From positions 50,893,985 through 50,957,984 of the forward strand of contig CM073734.1 in the NCBI GenBank assembly GCA_037113605.1: DNA of 64,000 nucleotides. The letters are read 5' to 3'. Below the pieces are notes generated by a model that saw nothing but the letters and a program-made list of their open reading frames with translations, ran no database searches and was not told the DNA's origin. The translations under genes were made by a program, and so were the position numbers. Below, piece by piece: positions 22,999 to 35,369 of the stretch (its first letter is position 1; the number at the start of each line of letters is the position of its first letter). Source of the stretch: Calophaca sinica (taxonomy: Eukaryota; Streptophyta; Magnoliopsida; Fabales; Fabaceae).

Positions 22999-24589
22999 AT
23001 ACTCCTCCTCTAAAAATAGTTTCGTCCTCGAAACTACGAGTAAGATACGTACCAAGAAAAAGTTCTGGATATTGGTTCTTCATATTTTCTTCCAGCTCCT
23101 ATGTTGTATCTCCAGTCTTCTGATCCCACACGATCTTGACAAGTTGGTTTTCTTTGTTCCTTAACTGCTTAGTCTTTCGATCGACAATCCTTGCAGGCGA
23201 CTTTCAATTGATAGGTCATCCTTCAGTTGAATCACATCCGGTTCAATAACATGAGAAGGGTCGGAAACATACTTTCGCAACTGTGAGACGTGAAAGACGT
23301 CATGAATATTTGACAAGAAAGGTGGCAAAGCAATCTAATATGCCACTAGACCAATACGACGAAGAATCTGGTAGGGTCCAATGAACTTAGGAGTAAGTTT
23401 CTTGGATTTGATCGCTCGACCAACTCCAGTAATAGGTGTAACTCGGAGGAACACATGCTCTCCTTCTTCAAACTCTAACGATCGGCGACCCTGGTCCGCA
23501 TAACCCTTCTGTCGACTCTGAGACGTCTGCATCCTATCTCTGATCAATTGGATCTTCTCGGTTGTCTGCTGAATCATGTCCGGTCCCACAACAGAGCTCT
23601 CACCATCCTGATACCAACAAAGAGGCGTTTGACACTTACGTCCATATAACGCTTCATAAGGTGCCATGCCAATGCTCGCGTGATAACTGTTGTTGTAGGT
23701 GAACTCCACTAATGGTAAGACATCGTCCCAACTTTCTCTGTGATCCAACGTGCACAATCTCAGCAAGACTTTGAGTGATTGAATCGTCCGCTCAGTCTGA
23801 CCATCGGTCTGCGGGTGATATGCTGAGCTAAGCTTGAGCTTGGTTCCCATTGCTTCTTGCAATTCCCTCCAAAAGTGAGATGTGAACTTCAGATCTCGGT
23901 CAGAAACAATAAAAGACGGTACGCCATGCAGTCACACAATCTCTGCGATGTAGATCTCTGTCAGCTTCTCCATGTTGTGAGTCGATCTCACCGACAAGAA
24001 ATGAACAGATTTGGACAATCGGTCAACGATTACCTAAATCGAGTCATTCTTCTTCTGTATTCTTGGCAATCCCACGATGAAATCCATAGAAATGCTATCC
24101 CACTTCCACACAGGTACGTCAAGTGACTGTAACATCCTTGACGGTCGCTGATGTTCTACCTTCGCTTTCTGGCAAGTAAGACAGGAAGCCACATACTCTG
24201 GCACTTGTTTCTTCATTCTGGGCTACCAAAAATGCTTTTTCAAGTCCTGGTACATCTTCATAACTCCTGGATGAATACTCAATCTACTCTTATGTGCCTC
24301 ATCGAGAATCAACTTCCTCAGTTCTGCCATATCAGGCACACACACGCGTCCGTTACACCTCAAGATGTTGTCCGCTCCAATCTTGTATTCTATCGCTTTT
24401 CCTCGTGCTACCAGTTCAACCTTCTCTTGTAGTAGCTTGTCATCAGTTTGATGGTTCCTAATCTCATCCAATAATCCATTAGAAATGGTGATCATTCCAA
24501 ACATCAGCTTCCCCGGTGACACTTCCACGTTCAACTTCAAGTCTCGAAACTTCTCTAGCATCTCCAACTCCTTGATCATCATTGCTGAA
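22994..24589 (-). pseudogene. Tekay-like integrase with chromodomain-like tail
   Basis: The integrase inserts the cDNA. The zinc-binding part reads HPGVMKMYQDLKKHFW ... CLTCQKAKVEHQRPS. The catalytic core shows SMDFIVGLPR, VSDRDLKFTSHFW and YHPQTDGQTERTIQSLK, then a GPY/F-type motif, KLTPKFIGPYQI. The tail reads ARIVDRKTKQLRNKENQLVK ... ELEENMKNQYPELF, a chromodomain-like segment of chromoviruses. In-frame stops lie at 24220, 24034, 23932, 23335 and 23099 and fit TGG-to-TAG, CAG-to-TAG or CGA-to-TGA changes. The frame ends at TAA 22994-22996, a few bases inside the LTR, so its last codons run through the polypurine tract. Confidence 0.85.
23002..23011 (-). promoter_or_regulatory. Polypurine tract of the Tekay-like element
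   Basis: The minus strand reads AGAGGAGGAG just before the LTR start TGTAACACCC. It doubles as the codons for the last residues of pol. Confidence 0.75.
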
Positions 24590-26059
24590 GCTAAAACGCT
24601 CTTCCTACTCAATGCATCAGCTACCACATTCGCCTTCCCTGGATGATATTCCAAAGTGAAATCGTAATCTTTCAGAAATTCTATCCATCTTCGCTGTCGC
24701 ATGTTAAGCTCCTTCTGATCGAACAAGTATTTTAAGCTCTTGTGATCGCTGTAAACAGTGAACGTACTTCCATAAAGATAGTGTCTCCAAATATTTAATG
24801 TGAAAACCACTGCAGCAAGCTCCAAATCATGCGTAGGATAGTTCCTCTCGTGAATCTTGAGCTGTCTTGAGGCATAAGCCACAACTTTCCTATGTTGCAT
24901 CAGCATACATCCTAATCCTTGGTCTGACGCATCACAGTAAACCTCGTAAGGCTCTTCCGGTTGAGGCAAAATCAACACAGGTGCTGTTGTCAAAAGCTCC
25001 TTCAACCTCTAGAAACTGAATTCACACTCTTCGGCCCAATCGAACTGTTGATCCTTCCTCATAAGTCGTGTAAGTGGTGCTACGATCTTCGAAAAACCTT
25101 CAATAAACCTCCGGTAGTAGCCTGCTAAACCAATGAAGCTTCTGATATCTGTTACAGTCTTCGGCTGTTCCCATGCTAACACAGCTTCAATCTTGGTTAG
25201 ATCCACAGCTATCCCGTCCTTGATTATCACATGTCCGAGAAAATTCACCTCTTCGAGCCAGAACTCACACTTAGAAAGATTAGCATAAAGCTGCTTCTCT
25301 CGTAGTATCTATAGTACTTGGCATAGATGTTCTTCATGTTCTTCTCTGCTCTTCGAATAAATCAAAATATCATCTATGAATACTACCACAAACTGATCCA
25401 AGAATGGGTAAAAGATCATGTTCATGTAGTCCATGAATACTGCGGGCGCGTTCGTCACTCCGAATGGCATCACTAGGTACTCATAGTGACCATATCTTGT
25501 CCTAAATGCCATCTTGGGAATATCCTCTCCCATCACTCGAATCTGATGGTAACCTGACTTCAAGTCAATCTTGGAAAATATCGCAGCTCCTCGTAGTTGA
25601 TCCATCAAATCATCGATACGCGGTAACTGATACCGATTCTTGACAGTAACTTTGTTGAGTTGACGATGATCCACGCATAATCTTGATCGTCCATCCTTCG
25701 TCTTCACCAGCAACACTGGAGCTCCCCAAGGTGACACGCTCGATCGTATGAATTGCTTCGACTCCAAGTGCTCAATCTGAGACTTCAACTCTTTCATCTC
25801 GGCTGGAGACATCCGATATGGCGCTATTGAAATCGGTCCTGTTCCTGGAAGCAAATCGATGGAGAATTCGATTTCCCTCGCTGGCGGTAATCCCGGCACA
25901 TCTTCGGGAAAAACATCCGAGAAGTCGCAAACCACATGAACCTTCTTCAACTCGAGTTTTTGAGAAACTTCAGAACTAGCCAAATACATGTATTCCTGAG
26001 TTCCCTCTTTTAATGAAACACCAATATGATTAACAGATACGTAGTTGGAAATTCCAAGA
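24590..26059 (-). pseudogene. Tekay-like reverse transcriptase and RNase H
   Basis: Copies the element RNA into DNA. The RT part reads PGLPPAREIEFSIDLLPG, WGAPVLLVKTKDG, FSKIDLKSGYHQIRV and the catalytic FIDDILIYS. After a TAG at 25309 come VNFLGHVI and IRSFIGLAGYYRRFIEGFSK. RNase H follows another TAG at 25006: EPYEVYCDASDQGLGCMLMQ, ELAAVVFTLNIWRHYLYG and FTVYSDHKSLKYLF. Both stops replace sense codons by one transition, so the domain is otherwise well preserved. Confidence 0.9.
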
Positions 26060-27521
26060 TCTGGAAAAACCATTGTTTTTCGAGCACAGTCCAAAAGGAC
26101 ATGGTGGTGAGACAACCAATCCATCCCGAGAATGACATCTAGACCCTTAAGTGGCAAACAAACCAAATTAGCCACAAATTTTCTACCCTGGTGACCACTA
26201 CACAATTAAGGCATGCAGTGTTGGTAACTAAAGTTTTAGCAGCTGGGGTAGTAACTATTAGTTTGAAAGGTAAGGCAGTCACAATAAATTTTAAATGATC
26301 TATGCAATCCGAGGAAATAAAAGAGTGGGTTGCACCGGAATCAAAAAGGACGGATAAGGATTTACCCTCAATCTCACAATCTCCCTGAATGAGATCATCA
26401 GTCTGCTCTGCCTCTTCACCACTCATGCAGAAAACTCTACCTTTGGCCATCAGACGCTTCCCTTTTGCCTTTGCTGCGTGCATTGCTGGTTTAGCCTTAG
26501 GTGCTTGACAATCCCTAGCAATGTGTCTAGGCTTCTTGCAGTTGAAGCACACACCATCCTTCTCAGTACAGCAGCTCGCATAGTGCCCTGGCTTACCGCA
26601 ACGGTAACAAGTCACATCGGTGCTAGTCTGACTCCCGCCTCTCTTATTCTAAGCCATTGGACGGTACTGGCCTTTGCTGTTATTCCTTTGAGGTCGACTA
26701 TACGACTTCTTCTGCTGCTTTCCCTTTTGAGCAAACCTCTGTCCTACGCTCTGGGGTCTCACCGGTCCCCCTGTACCACTCCTCTTCTTGGCGTTTCTCA
26801 TAACTTCCACCTAAATACACCTGTCAATCAGTTCTTGAAGATTCCTGATTCTTAGAGACGTCACAGATTTCTGGATGTCAAACCTCAATCCCCGTTGAAA
26901 TCTCTCGCTCAACCATCCCTGGTCAGCACGGTCACGAAACAGACTAAAGTACCTTGCAAGTGATTCAAACTTAGCGGCATATTCTAACACCGTTATGCTA
27001 CCTTGCTGTAGTCGGAGGAACTCTTGCTCTTTCTCTGCCACTGCAGTATCAGGAAAATATTTGTCCATAAATTTTCTGTGGAAAACTTCCCAAGTAATCT
27101 CACGATGCTCTGCCGTCAAAGTTTGCTTCACTCCCTTCCACCAGTACTCGGTATCTCCTAGCAGCAAGTAGGTTGCATAGTCCACCTTAACATTCCCTGG
27201 GCAACGGAGTGCCTCAAAGATTTTCTCTATCTCCTGCATCCAAAGGTCTGCCTTGTCTGGATTCGACTCGCCGTAGAACTTCGGTGGGTCGTGCTTACGA
27301 AAATCCGCTAGTCCTCTAGCTTCCGCATTTCATTCCGCTTTTTGCTGTTGTTGCATATTTTGCTGGGTCAAAGCTACAGTCTGCTGAGCCATAGCATTGG
27401 ATTGTTAAGTTGCAGCAGCCGATTGTTGAGCCATAGTCGCTGCCATCTCTGTCATTGCTTGAATCGCCCTTTCCATATTGGGACTATCAGATCCAGTCGT
27501 AGGGTCTCTACGAGGTGGCAT
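26060..27521 (-). pseudogene. Tekay-like gag and protease
   Basis: Gag starts MPPRRDPTTGSD at 27521, followed by a glutamine-rich stretch, FRKHDPPKFYGESNPDKAD and the retrotransposon gag core. Two zinc knuckles of CX2CX4HX4C type follow: CYRCGKPGHYASCC and CFNCKKPRHIARDC. The protease has VLFDSGATHSFIS and DVILGMDWLS. Stops at 27405 (TAA), 27330 (TGA), 26811 (TAG) and 26649 (TAG) are each one C-to-T change from sense. A frameshift lies near 26200, between TNTACLNC and CSGHQGRKF. Gag and pol would have formed one polyprotein. Confidence 0.87.
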
Positions 27522-27703
27522 GAGATTCCTCCAAGGTCCAAAAACCATGGAGGAATCAGGAAACAATGCAAACAATTTTTAAGCAACAATTTGCTTCACT
27601 CGACAAATAACAATAATACAACACGACTAATTACCCAACAAACATAACCCGACACGGTGACTAGCTCCAAATTTCCTATGCACAGTCCGGTTAGAACCGA
27701 ACT

Positions 27704-27715
27704 GCTCTGATACCA
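27704..27715 (-). promoter_or_regulatory. Primer binding site of the Tekay-like element (tRNA-iMet)
   Basis: The minus strand reads TGGTATCAGAGC four bases after the LTR end TTACA, complementary to the initiator tRNA-Met 3' end. Confidence 0.92.
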
Positions 27716-27927
27716 CTATTGTAACGACCCGTTTTCGGACTGCTACTAAACTAGAAATAAACCTATATACAACGCGTTTTTAAAACAGTAATCTTATGTC
27801 TTTTAAAAATGCGGTCTATTTTTTTTTAAAACAATCATATCCGCATAGTACTCATAGTACACACAGAGTTGCCACAACATTTAGAAACATGGTGCAATCT
27901 AAGATACAAGATACATGCACTGGAAAT

Positions 27928-27933
27928 ACATAC

Positions 27934-27970
<37 letters not shown>
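27928..27970. repeat. (TA)n microsatellite expanded in the right Tekay LTR
   Basis: The right LTR has a long TA run where the left LTR (about 7487-7500) has only a few units. Confidence 0.8.
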
Positions 27971-27973
<3 letters not shown>

Positions 27974-28253
27974 ACGTCAGCGAAGACAGTACATACAAAA
28001 TAAAGACAGTGCACAAAGATGTCCCAAAAGAATACACCTATGGTATGAAGACCCTCATGAGAGCAATTATACCCCGGGGGTACTCCCAGCAGACACTCAC
28101 GTAGGAGGCTGCTCCAAAAGTAAACCACCAGCCTACCCTGTAATACAAAAAAACATCCATCAAGTCCGACTGGTCACCAGACAAACTGTACACTAAAAGC
28201 AAATACTATAGTCATCTAAAACAACATAAACAGACAGTCAGACAACACGACGA

Positions 28254-28970
28254 CTACAGATAGCTATCTAAATCCTTAGATGGATCCTCCTCCTCCTCAT
28301 CTTACATCGGGTCCTCTCCAGTCAAATCGATAAAAGGTGTCGTCACAGGCACACCCTCCGGCACATCCTCTGCTATCATTGCCTCCTCCAGGAATCCCAC
28401 GCCGCTACACCAAGCCTCACCACACTCTCTGCAGACAGGTGAGAGGTGTCCCGATGGGGTAGGGGTCCTGAATAACACGGGAGAAACTAGCTCCGCCTCG
28501 GGCTCAGATCTTGTTGGAGAACTCTGGATAACAGCTGCCCTGGAAGTAGATGTTCCTGCAGTCCCGCGTCTAATCACGCTCTTACGAGCGGTCCATCAAA
28601 CCCTCGGTCCTCGTCCTCGTCCTTGGGAAGTAAGTCGGGAAGCAGTGCGCCTCGGAATCTCGAGGGGTCCCTCTGGCGAGGAAGATGATGCTGGCATAGT
28701 CCTCTCTCCCTGAATAGCTCGCCATGCATCAACCACCTGCATCATCCGAATCGGGAAGCTCACTGTGTGCTGCGAAGTCTCCTATCTCACTACCATACCA
28801 CCCTCTCGGAAGCTCTGTACAACATCCCCAGTATAAACAACACGACGGGAGATGGGGTCGAACTCCATCCCCGCGGCCATCTCGATGTCTAGAAAATAAA
28901 AGATGATCTCTGGCGATGTCCTCATCGCCGGTATTAGCACCCTTTTCATCATAGCTTGGGTAACCATCAT
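28254..28970 (-). pseudogene. LTR-embedded reading frame, copy 2 (Tekay right LTR)
   Basis: About 238 codons from MMVTQAMMK at 28970 to TAG at 28254. Landmarks: MEFDPISRRVVYTGDVV, HTVSFPIRMMQVVDAW, RKSVIRRGTAGTSTSRAAV, CRECGEAWCSG, EDVPEGVPVTTPFIDLTGE and the acidic tail DEEEEDPS. Three stops interrupt it: TAG after GGMVVR, TGA before WTARKSV and TAA after GEDPM. At each of these places the left LTR has a sense codon (CAG, CGA, GAC), so the frame was open in the ancestor. The family is unknown to me. Confidence 0.62.
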
Positions 28971-31572
28971 TGCTTGAAGGCACCACGGGAAAAGGGTCAA
29001 CTTCTCAATAAATCAGGAAATAACAAATCATAAACAAGAGGCAATACAAAAATATGCACAGTTCTCAAGACGCAACTCAGGACTCAACTTAAGACTCATT
29101 CCCTCACGACACTTTCGACAATCTTCCGGAAGGTAACGCCGAACAAGCTGCTGAATTCCAGCCATTAGCCTTGGGCTCCACGACCACCCTAGGAATTTCA
29201 GGATATGTTCCTTGACACTACGACGTCTAACTAAGCTGTCGAAAACCAGCCGTAGCCTTTTAGGGGATCCTAGCACCCTATGTTATTCGGGATATAGTTC
29301 GTAAACGACACAATAACTAACTAAACTGCCGTACTCCAGTCATTGGCTTTGGGTTTCGCGACCACCCTAGGATATTCAAGATATAGTTCATGCACATCAC
29401 GTCGACACTTTTCACCATCCCAATGAAACAATCGCTGCATATAATCAATCAAGAAGCAATCAAATAATTAATTAACCACCTGTCAATAATATTCATGCCA
29501 AGCTTAACACAATGCACTCAGGTCAACAGTATAAGCAGTATAAGCATTCACATCATATCAAGCACTGACACCGACAACTCAGTTCATCCCTCTGTAACTC
29601 AGTGGAGTTGGCAGAGAGGCAATCATACAAGTGTGGGGGGTTAGGGACAGCTACCAACCACTTGCAGACAAGCCCACTAAATAATCATAAATAAAATTTA
29701 AGAATTAAAAAGTCGAAGGGGTATGAGACCCTCACTTCGAACCCTGAGGTTCTCAGACTTCTTCGATTTAAGACTTGAAATTAAATAATAACGCTTATCT
29801 ATGTATAAGAGTTGCCCTTACTCATACTACACTGTATAAAGAAAATATAATGTGAAGCGCCCTTACCACAGTTGGTTGCTAGCATGGTACCACATGCCTC
29901 GAGTCCACGTCGCACGATCTCCGAATTCGTAACTCCTATCACCAAAAGTAAACTTAACACAATTCTATGAACTAACTTAAAACTTAGGCTCTCAAAACCT
30001 AACCCTTTCCTAACCAAGCATTTTCATTCAACCATTTACTTACTAACAACTTGAAAGTTATAAGGTTTTGGAATTAAAACATTTCTTGAAAAGTTCACAT
30101 AACACACCTTTAATTTCTTGAAAACTTTAAAGTGATCACAACTTCAATTAACTTTTTTTTCCATAAATTCTAAAGTTTAAAAGCATACTCATTCAAGCAT
30201 TATGTCCAAGTTTACAAACAAAATCTTCCTTCCATCTTCTCTTATGGCCTCTCGGCCACCACCCTTTTTCTATAAAAAAATTGCAAATCTTCTTCCAACA
30301 TTAACAACACCATTTTGATCAATTCTTTTCCTTCATCAAACCACAATTTAACACCCAAAACCAATCATCATCAAGTCTAAGAATACCTACAATATTTCAA
30401 GAGTCCCAAATTTTCAATAAATTGCCTAATCATGGTTCTAACACAAAACTATATACTACAACAACAAGAACAACACCTAGCAAGATAGAAACAACAATTA
30501 ATTTCATGATTGTTCATCAAGATAACACTACCCTTCTTTTCCCCTTTTTTGCTTGCGCCTAGGGTTCTAAGATTAGGGACTTATGTGCTCATCTCCATCA
30601 TTTAATCATGATCAAACAACACAACAACACCAAAACAAGCATAAAATCAAGAAGGGAAAAGAAAAGAGCACCACCTCCTCCCTCCTAGATGCTCGCGGCC
30701 AAGGGGGGCTGTTTTGGAGGAGGAAATGCTTCTCCAAAGCTTGATGATGAACTAGATGAGGATGAAGGGAAGAAGAAGTTGGTAGCAAGAAAAATGAAGA
30801 AGAAAGGTGAAGTAGTTCAAGAATGGGGAAGCTTGGAAGCCATGGAGGTGGAGAGCTTCTCTCACTAAAAGTTGAAGATGAAGATGATGTGAGGGTAGAG
30901 AGAAGGGGGTCACGTAAAAATGGGGCTGATGGGAGGGGTTCCATTTCTTTTTATTAGCTTAAAAATAATTTAAATATAGTTTAAAATAAGATAATGTAGC
31001 AAAAAGGTAATACTAGTTTTAATCACACAAATAATGACACCTAGCAATAAAGCAAATATGTTAATCACATCATCTAATCCTACCCATCTAATCTCACATC
31101 TCTCATGATTACCCTATAATTCTAGAGTCTAAGGGTTGCTAAAACACGGCGTCAAATGACCGCATTACCGATTAATTACCCGCCGATGAAATCGCGAAAA
31201 TTAATTTAGCGAGAAATTAATTCACCGCGTGATATTATTTTATTATACATAATAAAAACATTATCAAACATTCAAAAATAATCACGACAAGTTACAATTC
31301 AATTTTCATCGAAATCGTTATTCATTTAAAATTTTATCTGCGGCAAAACTGCCCGGCGATTTGAAATGCGACGAAACTTCGTTAGAATTTTTCGACGATA
31401 TTCGAACCATGAATTAATATAAAATATTAACTCTCAATTATAATTTGATCTTGATTTAATTAATTCACTTACTTAGCGAACAAGAAATTACTTATTATAG
31501 CATAAATACGACAAATATTACACTACAATAATACTAAATAACGTATCGTAAAAATATGGGTGTTACACATCT

Positions 31573-33058
31573 CCATTAGACATATCTATAAATAACACCC
31601 CAGCGAAATAGGAAATGTCATGATTACAACCCGTTTTAAAAATTTTGAATCATAATTAATATCATATAATTAATGGCATGCAATAAAAATAAAATAAATC
31701 AAGCAAATCAAATATGTGACCTTATCAATCAACATAATGGTCAAATCAAATTTTCACCTTTCATTTTTAAATATGGTAGTTTCTGGTGAACTTTTTGAAA
31801 ATAGTTTATAATTAGGATTTAAAATAAGGAAACAATTTATCACAATACTCTACCAATTATCGATTTATTACATTTTAAATTTACAATATATCTGTCATTA
31901 ATTCAGTTGACTACTATTGTTGGCAATTTAATTTGAAATTATTAATGGTCTTAATGGATTCTGATTGTTGACAAATTTAGAATAATTTTGTCAGTTTTTT
32001 TCTTACTAAACAGGTTGTCATCATTTATTTCGATTGATTACTATTTGGAGGAAAATACTTGCATCCATGGAAATTGATTTACCTATTTATTCCTTCATTA
32101 TTAGGATGCTTTGAATTTCAGTAATGGAATATTATTTTCCACGTAATTATTTTTAATAACGATTTTAATTCTAATTTGTGTCCACTATCATTGTTGTTGA
32201 TTAGTTGGCACTGAACATTACATTACATTAAGACATGTGTTAAATTCCTTTTTTAAACTATTCGTGTTTGTTGGTTGAATGGCCCCCCTGATAAATTGTA
32301 AAATGAGAGAATCTTTGCACGGTATAATGTGTATGTTTCCCTCGTATAATTATATATTGATTGATTTCATTATTTATTGAGCAATTTTATTATTTTAGAT
32401 ATGTTAACTGGTTCATATAAAAAAAATTGATATGCATGTTAATTTGTTCGTATGAAATTTTACATGCTTTTTTCTTCTTGTACACTACATTTTCGTATTA
32501 AATAGACATAAAGTTGGAAAGATAAATCTGGAAAGTAATTGAATGATTGACACATTAATTGCATGAAATATTTTTTTTTTCTTCTAATTGATTATACAAT
32601 TTAATTTGATATTATTATTCTACTTATGTCGTAATCCTTACCAAAATAATTGTGGTCCGGAATCAAACCAAGAAATCACAAATTTTTATTAATCGACATT
32701 TGTAATCCGAACCTTGAAAATCAATATGTATTTGACACGTGTAATCCGATCCTTTACAATTGATGTGGAATCGACATGTATAATGACCTGTGAATGGATT
32801 CTCAAATGTATTATTAGTGATTTATATTTCTGCTTACAAACAATACAAGGGGTTAAACATAAAAAAGGAAGTGCTGCCTTTGTTAATATAGATTTTCATA
32901 GTATCTTGCAATGTTTTATAAATTGTTTGATTGCCCCTAATAAGATGAAATACACATGAAACTTTCATAAGAAAAATAATTAAAGAAATAAGAATCCACT
33001 ATTTTGAGTAAAAAAATTTACCCCTAATTATATACTATAAATAGATATTGTATCTTTG
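31573..33058. other. AT-rich intergenic DNA
   Basis: This continues the sequence interrupted at 7263 by the gypsy insertion. One open frame of 81 codons at 32714-32959 has no recognisable motif and ordinary AT-rich composition. Nothing else can be supported. Confidence 0.55.
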
Positions 33059-33200
33059 TCCTGAGAGCACAGCCTAGTGGTAAAACATACAAAAGAGCTG
33101 TGTGGACGCTGGGAATAGAGTTCGAACCCGTACCGCTTCACTTTCTCCCTGCCCCCTTACCATCTGTACAAGACCAACAAAAAAAAATATTGTATCTTTG
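33045..33200 (+). mobile_element. tRNA-derived SINE with 14-bp target duplication
   Basis: The body (33059-33186) starts TCCTGAGAGCACAGCCTAG, which contains an A-box-like AGCCTAGTGG. A B-box, GAGTTCGAACCCG, lies about 60 bp later. It ends in CAACAAAAAAA. The flanks ATATTGTATCTTTG at 33045-33058 and 33187-33200 are identical. This is the full anatomy of a plant SINE: pol III promoter, A-rich tail and target duplication. The copy has no coding capacity. Confidence 0.85.
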
Positions 33201-33800
33201 ATAGTGTATTTGGTTGTGAGTAGAAAGTGAGAATAGAAAAAGAGGTGAAAAAAGTGTGAGAAAAGAGAAATAGGTGAGAATTAAAGTTGATTTAATTGAT
33301 TGTTTGGTATAAGAGAAAAAAAGAGGGAAAAAAAGTGTTGATTGTTTTTGAAAGTATTAGAATACCACTGAATTAAAAAAAAAAAAAAACCTCCCGTCCA
33401 AAGTATCTTTTTTTGTTTGAATTCAATTAATTAGTTAATTTATTACATTACTTAATTGAACTTTTTGTTAATTTAATTAATTGTATTACTTTAATCAATT
33501 TGATTAATTTAATTAATTATTAGTTTAAATGATTTAAGATAATCAATTTATTATTACTTTACTTATTAACTAACTTAATTATTTTTAGTAGAATTAAATT
33601 ATTTAATTAAAACAATATATTCCTATTACTAAGTACCAAAAAAATTTCCTATTACTCAAGAGAAGATATGCGCTTTCAGCTAGGTGTTATTAATTTATTT
33701 CTATTAATCTATTAATTGTAGCAAGACGTTAAAATATTCCTATTGATTTATTGGTGCCGCACGTTATTATCGAACGCGAGAGAGAAATAGATAAAAGATA
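33201..33800. other. AT-rich non-coding DNA with short repeats
   Basis: A purine-rich segment (about 33220-33350) is followed by TTAATTAATT-type low-complexity DNA. No gene is visible. Confidence 0.55.
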
Positions 33801-35369
33801 GGTTTTTCTACAGTTTTAGTCTCCCTATTTTCAACAATCCATAATTTTAGTCCCTAAATTTTTAATTTCACAATTTTGGTCCCCTATTTTTTAAAATTTC
33901 TAAAAGTAGGTCCCTATACTAAAATTGGGTCATAAATTAAGTGATGTGGTAGTCAAATGTTGATGTGGCAGTTACACATATCATCTTTTTCATTATTTTA
34001 ATTCTTTTTTATTATTTTAATTATAAAATTTAATTTAATAAATAAAACAAATTTACAAATCATTATAAACTTTAATTATAAACTTTAATAAATTAAATAA
34101 ATTACAAACAAATCAGAAAATCAAACAAACCATTATCACAAAAAAAAAAAAACAAATCTGCAGCAACCAAGCTGCTGCTTCTTCTTCTTCACGCTGATTC
34201 TTCACAACTTCATCTTCATCTTCACACCTTCATCTTCAGCTTCAACAACAACAACAACATCTTCATCAACAACAATATGAACTCTAAATCTGGAAAAATC
34301 TTCATCTCTTCCTCTTGCTTCTTAACCCAATCTGGAACCCCAACCAACGATGAGCCCTAAATCTGGAACCTGGAACCCCAACCAATCTTCATCTGGAAAA
34401 ACAACATATGAACCCTAAATCTGGAACCCAACCTCGACCCCAACCAACGATGATCAACATCATCAACAACACCAAAATTAACAACAATATGGAACAACAA
34501 ATTCTGGAAAAGTTAAATTCAACAAATTCTGAAAAAATCACCAAATTAATAATAGCACCAACACATCTTCTCCATTGTTCTTTTGGTTCTTCTGCAATAG
34601 TAAGAACCCAGAACAACCATCAACACCCATCAGTAACCATCAGCCACAACAACCACCATCGTTCAGCCACAACAACCATCAGTACCACCCCATCTTTCCT
34701 CTCATCTTCGTCCCTAAACATGATTTGAGAACCAGAAGAAGAAACGAAAGAACCTGAAGAAGAACCAGAAATGAAAGCTGAAGAAGAGAAGAGAAGAAAC
34801 CATCGTTCTCACTCTTACCCAGAATCTCACCCAGAACCCAGAAAACTTCCATCGCTGTCACTCTCACCCAGAAACCGTCGTTCTCACTCACACCCAGAAC
34901 CCAGAAACCCTCGATTCTTCTTTGATCTGCTTCGATTCTTCATAAACCCAGAACTAGTGGCTGTGTGAGGTTAGGGTTTCTGGAAAGGAGAGCGAGAGTG
35001 ACTGTGAGTGAGAGAGCGAGAAGAAAGGGTCAAGGGAGTCAAAGGAAGAAAAAAGGGTCGAGAGAGATTAGGGTGACAGATCGAGAGCGAGACAGATCTG
35101 GGTGATTGTGTGAGGTTGTTGTTGGCTTGGCTTGGTTCTTCTCTGAGCATGTGGTGGACTGGCTTTTTTGAGAGTGAGGAAGAAGGCCGTGAGGAAGAAG
35201 GAGCAGAGGAAGAAGAATGGGTCGAGGAAGAAGACTCTGTTCGAAGTTGCCGTGTGAGGTCTTGGTTGAAGGCGTCGGTGCGGCGGAGGCGAAGGACGTA
35301 TGGAGGTCGGCGGCGGGCGTCGTTGCTGCAGAGATTTTGAGAAGGGAGAGCAGCGAAGGTGATAAGACT
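33801..35369. other. Unclassified repeat-like DNA, possible truncated DNA transposon
   Basis: It opens with a run of TTTTAGTCCC-type words (33810-33920), resembling the arms of legume foldback elements. TTC-rich DNA follows (34180-34330), then repeated phrases such as AAATCTGGAACC and CACCCAGAACCC. Open frames at 34408-34728, 34771-34968 and 35110-35340 are low-complexity and lack known domains. The block stops at the palindrome edge (35370), so a right terminus may have been lost. Confidence 0.4.

Larger units (their letters stand above)
27720..31567 (-). repeat. Tekay-like element, right (5') LTR, intact
   Basis: 3848 bp with TGTAACGACCC...GGGTGTTACA on the plus strand. It is unbroken, carries a copy of the LTR reading frame at 28254-28970, and shows the empty site of the LARD-like insertion near 29680. 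Confidence 0.93.
7264..31572 (-). mobile_element. Tekay/Del-like Ty3-gypsy retrotransposon with nested LARD
   Basis: This is an LTR retrotransposon transcribed on the minus strand. LTR ends are TA(from TG)...CA at 7269 and TG...CA at 27720-31567, with a 5-bp target duplication CATCT at 7264-7268 and 31568-31572. Removing the inserted 11.9-kb element leaves about 12.4 kb: LTRs of about 3.85 kb and an internal domain of 4.7 kb with gag, protease, RT, RNase H, integrase and a chromodomain-like tail in gypsy order. The chromodomain and domain motifs point to the Tekay/Del chromovirus lineage. Coding regions are decayed and the LTRs differ at several positions per 100 bp, so the insertion is fairly old. 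Confidence 0.92.

Noticed and set aside
34408..35340. Three open frames of 65-106 codons on the plus strand
   Set aside because: Low-complexity composition (TTC/CCA/GAA repeats), overlapping frames on the other strand, no domain and no shared context. Treated as chance frames in repeat-like DNA.
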